A DNA stretch of 7,330 bases. Source: Hyphomicrobiales bacterium (GTDB lineage Bacteria > Pseudomonadota > Alphaproteobacteria > Rhizobiales > Aestuariivirgaceae). The notes beneath the pieces were generated by a model. The model had not been told where the DNA came from. It saw only the letters and a program-made list of their open reading frames with translations, and searched no databases. Where the stretch lies: positions 1 through 7,330 of the forward strand of contig JABDJG010000118.1 of the NCBI GenBank assembly GCA_013002595.1. Direction: 5' to 3'. Position numbers and translations under genes: made by a program. Below, one piece after another: positions 1-5,253 of the stretch; within the stretch, counting starts at the first letter, position 1; each line of letters opens with the position of its first letter.

Positions 1-630
1 GCCTTCATGGCCGGGCTGCTCTATCTTGCCGGCCAAAAGAAGATCACCGTCATGACCTGGCGTCTCAGCGACCTGAAGCCGGCGGGAATGGCATCCGGTG
101 CCATGCGCTCCAGGACACGTCAAAAGGTATTCCAGGCACCGATGCGCGAGGACAGCGTCATACTGCGCCGCGAACTCCAACTGGCGATTGCCGCCAACCA
201 GACATTGACCATTGTCGATATGCGCAGCGAGGCGGAATACTGGGGCCAGGTGTTGAGAGCCCCAAGAGGCGGCCACATTCCCGGCGCAATCCTTTTTTCT
301 GCGGGCGATGTGCCGGCGACGGGCAGTAGTGTGATTATCTATGGTCACGACACGGTAGATGGTCTCGTGGCGCTTGCAAGGCTGGTGTCGCAAGGCGGCA
401 GCGGCCGGGCTCTCATGGACGGTTGGGCCGGTTGGGCCGCTGATGGCGCCTTGCCTGTAGATGCCCTGACCTTTGCAGACGCGAGCCGGCGTCAGCCACA
501 AGCCGATAAGGCGTCTCCGCCGGCTGATTACCGCTTTTCACGGCCGCTCATTGCGGCCGGTGTGCTGGTGCTTATCGCATTTAGCGCCGGGTATTTCGTC
601 AGATGGCTGACGGCAGGCAACAAGGAATAG
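1..630 (+). CDS. Rhodanese-like protein with C-terminal membrane anchor (5' partial)
   Basis: The reading frame is open to the window edge, so the gene almost certainly starts upstream; the first internal ATG is at 7. Numbered from that Met, residues 1-30 resemble the tail of a first rhodanese domain and 40-50 (QKVFQAPMREDS) the usual inter-domain linker. Residues 68-152 are a second rhodanese domain, with IVDMRSEAEY, the RGGHIPGA motif typical of two-domain sulfurtransferases, and a closing GWAGWAADGALPV segment. Rhodaneses move sulfane sulfur through a loop cysteine. Here that place reads IIYGHDTVDG, so Gly113 replaces Cys, and the visible part has no cysteine at all. A hydrophobic helix at about 181-200 followed by a short polar tail suggests a C-terminal anchor. 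The stop lies 3 nt before the DsrE-like gene, so they share an operon. The fold is well supported; sulfurtransferase activity is doubtful unless the unseen first domain carries a Cys. Confidence 0.85.
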   Translation, partial: AFMAGLLYLAGQKKITVMTWRLSDLKPAGMASGAMRSRTRQKVFQAPMREDSVILRRELQLAIAANQTLTIVDMRSEAEYWGQVLRAPRGGHIPGAILFSAGDVPATGSSVIIYGHDTVDGLVALARLVSQGGSGRALMDGWAGWAADGALPVDALTFADASRRQPQADKASPPADYRFSRPLIAAGVLVLIAFSAGYFVRWLTAGNKE

Positions 631-633
631 CAC

Positions 634-924
634 ATGGATCTTTTGATGATTGTCTCAACGCCCAAGGCAGAACCGATTGCCCTCGGTCTGGCCGGCGCAG
701 CTGGCCGCAGTGGGGTAGAATGGGGTGTGTTTTTTACCAATGACGGCGTGAAGGCCCTGGCTAGTGCGGATTTGGTTGCCGCACTCAGCAGCGCCACGAT
801 CTCGATCGCCTGTCAGGACTCCTGGCAGCACCACATGGGCGAGGTACGTTGCCCGGTCGAACTGGGCAGCCAGACCAATAACTCCCTTGCCGTCGCCGAC
901 GCCGCAAAGATCGTTAGTCTCTAG
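634..924 (+). CDS. DsrE-family sulfur-relay protein
   Basis: This 96-residue cytoplasmic protein matches the short DsrE/TusD-type fold. It has an N-terminal beta strand (MDLLMIVSTP), a helix, and the hallmark GVFFTNDGVKAL at about 31-42. A strand ending in Cys60 (ISIACQDSW) follows, near where DsrE/TusD proteins carry the persulfide-bearing cysteine. Cys73 is a second cysteine. Family members bind and hand on sulfur as a protein persulfide, usually next to TusA or rhodanese partners. The start is supported by AAGGAA at 622-627, 6 nt before the ATG. It follows the rhodanese gene by 3 nt, and its own stop codon overlaps a strong AGGAGG (923-928) for the next gene. The family call is good; the partner and exact role are inferred from context. 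Confidence 0.8.
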   Translation: MDLLMIVSTPKAEPIALGLAGAAGRSGVEWGVFFTNDGVKALASADLVAALSSATISIACQDSWQHHMGEVRCPVELGSQTNNSLAVADAAKIVSL

Positions 925-935
925 GAGGACCGCCC

Positions 936-1220
936 ATGAGCAACACGGAAAAGAACATTATGGTTTTGTCGCGGCGCGACCCGCTTGAAGCGATGCGCAT
1001 TGCCGCCGGCCTGACAATCTTCGGCCACAGCGTCAGGCTGGTCTTCATGGGAGGCGCGCTGAGCGAACAGGAAATGCAAAGCGAGCATGCTGAACTGCTG
1101 GACCTTGCCGGCATCGAACCGGAAACGACAAATGGGCAAATGGCTGAGCTGCTGGATCATCTGAAGCCCGCGGCACTTGCAGCAGCGATTAACGAAAGCG
1201 ATGGAGTAATCAGCATATGA
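936..1220 (+). CDS. Small DsrE/DsrF-like protein, no cysteine
   Basis: The 94-residue product starts with NIMVLSRRDPLEAMRIAAGL, then GHSVRLVFMGGAL. This strand-helix-strand layout is the same as in the DsrE-like protein encoded just upstream (there VEWGVFFTNDGV). It ends in ESDGVISI, similar to the ends of its two neighbours. It has no cysteine, so it could not itself carry a persulfide; a structural role like that of DsrF/TusC in a DsrEFH/TusBCD-type complex is a reasonable inference. The start is fixed by AGGAGG at 923-928, 7 nt before the ATG and overlapping the upstream stop. Its own TGA overlaps the next start as ATGA, implying translational coupling. Assignment to the family rests on layout and context rather than a clear motif. 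Confidence 0.7.
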   Translation: MSNTEKNIMVLSRRDPLEAMRIAAGLTIFGHSVRLVFMGGALSEQEMQSEHAELLDLAGIEPETTNGQMAELLDHLKPAALAAAINESDGVISI

Positions 1221-1402
1221 GCGCACCGAAACTACTGGCGCTGGACACCGGCCTGTTTGATGATGCCGAAACGCTCCAGGAAGTTGTGAAGCTGATTGCC
1301 GGCAGCCGTACAATCTGCTTGGCACCGGCTGAAATGTCTTGCGATGATTGGGACAAACTTCTGAGCGACATCACGGCCGCCGACAAGATAATTACGATCT
1401 GA
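1217..1402 (+). CDS. Very small DsrH/TusB-like protein
   Basis: This 61-residue protein begins four bases inside the end of the previous gene (ATGA overlap, stop at 1218-1220), so its translation is probably coupled. A GGAG at 1203-1206 can serve as ribosome-binding site. The product has a short N-terminal strand (KLLALDTGLF), a helix, a second strand ending in Cys34 (RTICLAP), Cys42 and a C-terminal AADKIITI. Size and end resemble a shortened DsrH/TusB subunit, which would complete a DsrE-DsrF-DsrH order. No diagnostic motif proves this, and the family's known cysteine position is not clearly matched. It is a real gene by its overlap, spacing and conserved-looking end; the function is inferred. 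Confidence 0.62.
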   Translation: MSAPKLLALDTGLFDDAETLQEVVKLIAGSRTICLAPAEMSCDDWDKLLSDITAADKIITI

Positions 1403-1411
1403 GAGCACGGT

Positions 1412-2038
1412 ATGCGGCGCGCAGTGCTACTTGCCAGTTTCAGTGTGATGTTGGGCGTGATGCAGCCGGCCGGCGTCTTTGCGCAAGGCGAACACGCCCG
1501 CCGCGCTGCAGCTGAACTAAGGCTCGTGCTGGGTGACGCACAGAAATTGGCAAATCGCCGTGGATTATCGAAACTGCACGCCACGGGCTTGCAGTCCCGT
1601 ATTGCGGGCAGCCTTTCTGGCCTTGCGTTGTTGCTGCGCCTGGCGGATCAGGAAACCGGGCGTGAGACGGCAGCAACCCAAGGCGCAATTCAATACATGC
1701 GATTGCTGCTTCAAAGCGCAAGCTGGGCGGGCATGGTTTCAGTTTCACAGGATCTGTCGCGCAGCTATCCGCTCAATGTGCCGATGGTCTCAGCCGGACC
1801 GAAACGTGCAAAAGCCATTCACGACGAATTGTGCGCAGCCTGCCACGATGAGCCTGATCTTGAGGTTGAGCGCCCTGCCTATGACCTTTTCAAGCAGGCA
1901 AAGTCCCAAAGCGAAACCGAATTTCTGGCGAGGTTGATCATCGGCGTGCGCGGTGACAGGGTAACAGGATATTCGAACCCACTAACGGCCCCCGAGCTCA
2001 AAGCACTTTTGGACTATTACCGCACAACGATTCCGTAA
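1412..2038 (+). CDS. Exported monoheme c-type cytochrome, atypical distal ligand
   Basis: The 208-residue product begins with a Sec signal peptide: MRR, a hydrophobic core, and VFA before Gln25, giving probable cleavage after residue 24. A helical region with no recognised domain spans about 28-110. A class I-like cytochrome c domain follows from about 128: CAACH at 141-145 binds one heme covalently with His145 as proximal ligand, and the end matches the family's final helix (NPLTAPELKALLDYY). The axial Met normally found a few residues before LT..E is absent: Val184 sits there, and no Met follows the CxxCH. The protein should act in the periplasm as electron carrier or redox partner. It is the last gene of the rhodanese/DsrE operon, 9 nt after the preceding stop, with only a weak GAGAG ribosome-binding site. 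Confidence 0.82.
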   Translation: MRRAVLLASFSVMLGVMQPAGVFAQGEHARRAAAELRLVLGDAQKLANRRGLSKLHATGLQSRIAGSLSGLALLLRLADQETGRETAATQGAIQYMRLLLQSASWAGMVSVSQDLSRSYPLNVPMVSAGPKRAKAIHDELCAACHDEPDLEVERPAYDLFKQAKSQSETEFLARLIIGVRGDRVTGYSNPLTAPELKALLDYYRTTIP

Positions 2039-2065
2039 GGTCTCTCATTCTAACAATGAACCACA

Positions 2066-2614
2066 CTAACGATCCCTGGCAGCTAGTCGCCGCGCCTGCG
2101 TGATCCACTTGTCCCGCTTTATCCGGCCCTTGAAGCGCAGATGCTCCTCGACCCACAAGATCTCATCCGAATTCCAGCCGGCAATCTGGTCGAAGTGAAA
2201 AAATCCGAGGCCGTGCAACGTCTTTTCCAGTTTGGGACCAACCCCTGAGATTTGCTGCAGGTTGTCCGCCTTGCCGCCACGCGCGGCTGCCAGTCCTGTT
2301 GGCCGTTTCGGTTTACCTGTAGCGCGCGCCTTTTTGGGCTTTGTCGTCGGGGCTTTTTTCGCGGCAGCTGTTTTGGATCTTTTCGCGGCGCCGGCTGGAG
2401 GCGAGGTGGCTGGCGCCGGCTTGGCAGTTGTGGGGCCTGCAGCTCTTGCCGGCACGACCGAACTGGCTGCTTTTGCTTTGGTTTCAGGCTCTGAAACCGC
2501 GGGCGCCGCCGCCGTCATACCCGCTTCAGGTGCAAGCAGCTGGCGCAGGAGGTAACCGATGATGCAGCCGATGAAGAACGCCAGCAACAGCCATAAAAGC
2601 AGTTCAAATGACAT
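2066..2614 (-). CDS. Membrane-tethered helix-hairpin-helix protein
   Basis: The product has 182 residues in three parts. Residues 4-24 form one transmembrane helix (LLLWLLLAFFIGCIIGYLL). Residues 32-113 are a low-complexity Ala/Pro/Lys/Thr linker, strongly basic towards its end. Residues 117-180 are a helix-hairpin-helix domain with DNLQQISGVGPKLEKTL. The domain continues with an HFDQIAGW...LRFKGRIKRDKW pattern, which I recognise from alphaproteobacterial C-terminal extensions such as those on some NuoE proteins. Such domains can bind nucleic acid or mediate protein contact; here the function is unknown. An AAAGGG on the minus strand (about 2621-2627) precedes the start. The gene is last in a minus-strand cluster behind two tiny membrane-protein ORFs and ends 27 nt from the convergent cytochrome gene. 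Confidence 0.8.
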   Translation of the reverse strand: MSFELLLWLLLAFFIGCIIGYLLRQLLAPEAGMTAAAPAVSEPETKAKAASSVVPARAAGPTTAKPAPATSPPAGAAKRSKTAAAKKAPTTKPKKARATGKPKRPTGLAAARGGKADNLQQISGVGPKLEKTLHGLGFFHFDQIAGWNSDEILWVEEHLRFKGRIKRDKWITQARRLAARDR

Positions 2615-2640
2615 GGATCAGCCCTTTCATTGTATCTGCC

Positions 2641-2769
2641 TCAGACTGTTTGCTCAGACCGGCCGCGCGCCATCCAGCCGACAATTACCCCAACAGCAAG
2701 TGCCACCACCAGCCAGCCCCAGTGGTCAAAGGCAACAGCCATGATGGCTGTGTTCTGCTCCGAATTCAT
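2641..2769 (-). CDS. Small single-pass membrane protein, 42 residues
   Basis: This short ORF encodes 42 residues beginning MNSEQNTAIM and ending RGRSEQTV. A hydrophobic helix covers about 18-33 (GWLVVALAVGVIVGW) and is followed by a basic tail (MARGR), which suggests the C-terminus faces the cytoplasm. An AAGGAGG Shine-Dalgarno (complement of 2776-2782) stands 6 nt before the ATG, the best ribosome-binding site in the window. Its start overlaps the stop of the preceding tiny ORF by one base (TGATG), and its stop lies 26 nt before the helix-hairpin-helix gene. The VGVIVGW core recalls the IGCIIGY core of that protein's membrane helix. No known family is recognised. The coding call rests on the signal strength, hydrophobic pattern and gene packing. 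Confidence 0.62.
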   Translation of the reverse strand: MNSEQNTAIMAVAFDHWGWLVVALAVGVIVGWMARGRSEQTV

Positions 2770-2885
2770 CACTCGCCTCCTTTTGGAAAGTCTTGGCGCC
2801 GTTTCGCGGCCATGCGCCACACTTCAATTGATCTGATGGGAAACAAGACAAAGATGAGCCAAACCACGCAATACTGACGGCCCAC
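2769..2885 (-). CDS. Small hydrophobic protein, 38 residues, GTG start
   Basis: The ORF reads from a GTG at 2885-2883 to a TGA at 2771-2769 and encodes 38 residues. It starts (V/M)GRQYC, has a short hydrophobic stretch VVWLIFVLFPI (about 7-17), then a polar basic tail with RMAAKRRQDFPKGGE. A GAGGGGG Shine-Dalgarno (complement of 2894-2900) lies 8 nt before the GTG. Its stop codon shares its last base with the next start (TGATG), a typical translational-coupling arrangement. A TTG at 2909 is a possible but less likely longer start. The hydrophobic part is short for a full membrane span, so it may be a membrane-associated peptide. No family is recognised. A competing 75-codon frame overlaps it but lacks these signals. 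Confidence 0.5.
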   Translation of the reverse strand: MGRQYCVVWLIFVLFPIRSIEVWRMAAKRRQDFPKGGE

Positions 2886-3048
2886 CGATGTCGCCCCCTC
2901 GGCCTGCAATCTGTTGTGTGTCCAAGCTTAATTGCATTCATGCCAGGCAACAACCGGGATTGCAGGAATGTTCCTCTCCCTCGCCAAGTGTTTTAGCATG
3001 CAGAACCGGCCCTTTGCCGAGCCCCGCAATTGCGCTATTTGAGGTCGG
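2886..3048. promoter_or_regulatory. Divergent intergenic region with palindromes
   Basis: This spacer separates the minus-strand small-protein cluster from the plus-strand dehydrogenase gene, so promoters for both should lie in it. I see no convincing sigma-70 pair; the best plus-strand -10-like element is TAGCAT at 2994-2999 with a poor -35. Two symmetric sites stand out: AGGAA-TG-TTCCT at 2964-2975, and a perfect ten-base palindrome CGCAATTGCG at 3025-3034, ending 14 nt before the ATG at 3049. Either could be an operator for a dimeric regulator. No regulator gene lies in the window. Confidence 0.4.
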
Positions 3049-3939
3049 ATGAGCAAATCAGCCATGAAAGTCGGTTTCGTCGGCGTCGGCCTTATGGGCC
3101 ACGGCATGGCGGCAAATCTTCTCAAGGCCGGCCACGACCTCACCGTCATTGCCCACCGCAACCGCCAGCCGGTCGATGATCTTGTGGCGCGCGGCGCCCG
3201 CGAGGCAAAATCACTGGCCGAATTGGCTGGCGCCGCACACTTCATCATCCTGTGTGTGACCAACGCCGATGTTGTCCAAAGCGTTGTTGATGAACTGTTC
3301 GATCATCTAACCGGCGATCACGTCATAATCGACACATCGACATCGGACCCGGTGGTAACCGAGAAGCTGGCCGGCCGGCTGGCCGCCAAGGGCGTAGCCT
3401 TTGCCGATTCGCCGCTGACCGGCGGCGCTCAACAGGCCGCAGAAGGCGTATTGGGCGCGATTGTCGGCGGCAGTGAGCAAACGTTTGCCCGCATCAAGCC
3501 GGTTCTGGAAGCGTTTTGTACCCGCATCGGACATTTCGGTCCGGCAGGGTCGGGCCACCGGGCCAAGCTGATCAACAACTATCTGGTCATGTCGATGGTG
3601 GCATCGATCGCGGACACCTTCAATGTCGCCCGCAGGGCCGGTATCGATTGGGCATCTCTGTTCGATGTCATGAAGTGTGGCTCGAACTATTCCGAAGCGC
3701 TGCGCCGTATCGTTGAACCGGCGCTGGAAGGCGATCTCGACGGCTATAAATTCACCCTGCGCAATGCGCAAAAGGATGTCGGCTACTATCTGTCGTTCGC
3801 CGACGACGCCGGACTGACATCGGACCTCGCCCGCGAGGTGATGGCGGTCTATGAGCGGTCCGTCGCCGAGGGTCACGGTGACCTGTTTTTGTCCCGCTTG
3901 ATCGACCCGGAAACGGCAGGAAAAGATGCTGACGCTTAA
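3049..3939 (+). CDS. Beta-hydroxyacid dehydrogenase (3-hydroxyisobutyrate dehydrogenase family), probably NADP-linked
   Basis: The 296-residue length is normal for this family of oxidoreductases, which interconvert beta-hydroxyacids and semialdehydes in the cytoplasm. The N-terminal Rossmann domain has GFVGVGLMG at 9-17. The substrate-binding motif DSPLTGG is at 120-126, the catalytic Lys173 sits in GSGHRAKLINN (167-177), and Lys242 in QKDVGYY helps close the active site. After the second beta strand the sequence reads IAHRNR (34-39), with basic residues instead of an acidic one, which favours NADP(H) over NAD. The chosen ATG has GAGG at 3041-3044, only 4 nt away; an ATG at 3064 fits the family start but lacks a site. 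The 3' end overlaps the aminotransferase by 14 nt. The substrate cannot be read from sequence; 3-hydroxyisobutyrate, tartronate semialdehyde or a sulfolactaldehyde-like compound are options. Confidence 0.85.
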   Translation: MSKSAMKVGFVGVGLMGHGMAANLLKAGHDLTVIAHRNRQPVDDLVARGAREAKSLAELAGAAHFIILCVTNADVVQSVVDELFDHLTGDHVIIDTSTSDPVVTEKLAGRLAAKGVAFADSPLTGGAQQAAEGVLGAIVGGSEQTFARIKPVLEAFCTRIGHFGPAGSGHRAKLINNYLVMSMVASIADTFNVARRAGIDWASLFDVMKCGSNYSEALRRIVEPALEGDLDGYKFTLRNAQKDVGYYLSFADDAGLTSDLAREVMAVYERSVAEGHGDLFLSRLIDPETAGKDADA

Positions 3940-5098
3940 CCCGCGCATCACCGGGCTGGAGGAGGAGGGCGCCTTTGCGGTTCTCGATCTCGCACTTGCG
4001 CTCAAAGCCAAAGGCCATCCGGTCATCAACCTGGGTATCGGCCAACCGGATTTCCCGCCACCTGAGCATGTGCTTGCCGCCGCTGAGAAGGCCGCCCGCG
4101 ACGGGCCGCATGGCTATACCTCGCCTGTCGGCATGATCGAGCTGCGCGAAGCGGTCAGCCAGCATGTCGGCACCCGGTATGACGTCGATGTTCATCCCGA
4201 TGAAGTGGTCATCGTGCCCGGCGGCAAGGTGACCTTTTATTTCGCCTGCCATCTGTTCGGCGGTCCTGGTGCGGAGATCCTTTATCCAGACCCGGGGTTC
4301 CCGCCGTACCGTGAAGCTGTATTGTCGGCTGGCGCCACCGGCAAGCCCTATCCGATCCGCGAAGACCGCGATTTCGGTTTTGACCCTGATGAAGTGCTGG
4401 CGCTGATCACACCGGCCACCCGGCTCATCATACTGAATTCACCAGCTAACCCGACCGGCGGCGTTGTCGAAAAGGCAGCCATGACGGCGCTTGCCGAGGG
4501 CCTTGAAGCCCATCCGCATGTGGCGATCCTGTCCGACGAGATCTATTCGCATCTGGTGTTCGACGGCGCCGGCTTTGTCAGTTTGATGCAGTATCCCTCA
4601 TTGCGCGACCGGGTTATCCTGCTCGATGGGTGGTCCAAGACTTTTGCCATGACCGGCTGGCGGCTTGGCTACGGCATTTGGCCCAGGGCCCTGGTTGAGC
4701 ATGTCCGCAAGCTGATCACCGTCGATCACTCGTGCGTTAATGGCATCGCTCAGGTCGCGGCGCTGGCTGCGATCACCGGCCCGATGGATGCGATAGACAG
4801 TATGCGGGCCCGGTTTGCCGAACGCCGCAAGGTCGTGGTTGATGGTTTGAATGAGCTGCCGGGTGTAACCTGCCGTTTGCCGGGCGGTGCCTTCTATGCG
4901 TTTCCAAATGTGACCCACACGGGTCTCGCCAGTGGTGATCTGGCCCGCAGGTTGTTGGATGAAGCACATGTGGCGCTCATTGCAGGTGAGGCCTTTGGCG
5001 ATAATGGTAAAGGATTTTTGCGTGTGTCCTATGCGGCCGGTACCGATGAAATCGAGCAAGCGTTAGACAGGATAAAAGACTTTCTTGAAAAGGGATAA
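3926..5098 (+). CDS. Class I/II PLP-dependent aminotransferase
   Basis: This 390-residue protein has the full fold type I aspartate-aminotransferase pattern. It shows INLGIGQPDFPPP (34-46), the cofactor-phosphate turn VPGGK (97-101), and NSPANPTGG with Asn175 (171-179). DEIYSHL follows with Asp204 and Tyr207, then the Schiff-base Lys238 in GWSKTFAMTGWRLGY. Arg366 in FLRVSYA binds the substrate carboxylate. It transfers an amino group between an amino acid and a 2-oxo acid in the cytoplasm. AGGAAAAG just before the ATG at 3926 supports the start inside the end of the dehydrogenase gene. That overlap implies co-translation and a shared pathway. Sequence alone does not separate aspartate, alanine, branched-chain or other substrate preference. 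Confidence 0.9.
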   Translation: MLTLNPRITGLEEEGAFAVLDLALALKAKGHPVINLGIGQPDFPPPEHVLAAAEKAARDGPHGYTSPVGMIELREAVSQHVGTRYDVDVHPDEVVIVPGGKVTFYFACHLFGGPGAEILYPDPGFPPYREAVLSAGATGKPYPIREDRDFGFDPDEVLALITPATRLIILNSPANPTGGVVEKAAMTALAEGLEAHPHVAILSDEIYSHLVFDGAGFVSLMQYPSLRDRVILLDGWSKTFAMTGWRLGYGIWPRALVEHVRKLITVDHSCVNGIAQVAALAAITGPMDAIDSMRARFAERRKVVVDGLNELPGVTCRLPGGAFYAFPNVTHTGLASGDLARRLLDEAHVALIAGEAFGDNGKGFLRVSYAAGTDEIEQALDRIKDFLEKG

Positions 5099-5109
5099 AT
5101 AGCCATGCC

Positions 5110-5131
5110 GGGCGGGGTAAGGGGGTTTGGG
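5110..5131 (+). other. G-quadruplex motif framed by an inverted repeat
   Basis: Four G runs (5110-5112, 5114-5117, 5121-5125, 5129-5131) are separated by loops of 1, 3 and 3 bases (C, TAA, TTT), which fits the canonical quadruplex rule. A perfect seven-base inverted repeat, GCCATGC at 5102-5108 and GCATGGC at 5141-5147, encloses it. It lies just after the aminotransferase stop in the 155-nt spacer before the protease gene, on the transcript strand. Its function is unknown; effects on mRNA end stability, termination or downstream translation are possible. Confidence 0.5.
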
Positions 5132-5146
5132 CGAGACCCAGCATGG

Positions 5147-5164
5147 CCGGAAGGCTTCGGTTTT
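5147..5164 (+). terminator. Weak intrinsic terminator candidate
   Basis: CCGGA at 5147-5151 can pair with TTCGG at 5156-5160 (one G-U pair) around an AGGC loop, followed by TTTT at 5161-5164. The stem is short and the U tract only four long, so efficiency would be low. Its place, about 50 nt after the dehydrogenase-aminotransferase operon, fits a terminator. It also overlaps by one base the right arm of the larger inverted repeat around the G-rich motif. Confidence 0.3.
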
Positions 5165-5253
5165 ACTCGGTGATACTCACGCCCGACGCCTCCCTGTTTG
5201 CTAGAATGTATCTGGTTGCAATGACGAACGGATGACGGTTGGATGACACTGAG

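Noticed and set aside
2039..2065. Bidirectional terminator between the convergent operons
   Set aside because: Only a four-base CATT/AATG pairing is present, with no U tract.
2232..2555. Plus-strand ORF rich in Ala/Gly antisense to the helix-hairpin-helix gene
   Set aside because: The low-complexity linker codons of the real gene create it; the minus-strand protein has clear domains.
2726..2953. 75-codon minus-strand ORF overlapping the two small ORFs
   Set aside because: It has no good ribosome-binding site and a Cys/Arg/Gly-rich composition without pattern. The two overlapping short frames have strong sites, coupling and hydrophobic segments.
3307..4029. 240-codon minus-strand ORF antisense to the dehydrogenase and aminotransferase
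   Set aside because: It is a shadow of two well-recognised genes on the other strand, and its translation matches no family.
5202..5207. TAGAAT as a -10 box for the protease gene
   Set aside because: It matches five of six consensus bases, but no -35-like hexamer lies 16-18 nt upstream, so it is not listed as a promoter.
5239..5253. TTG start for the protease
   Set aside because: It would place acidic residues ahead of the signal peptide; the ATG at 5254 gives a standard basic N-region.
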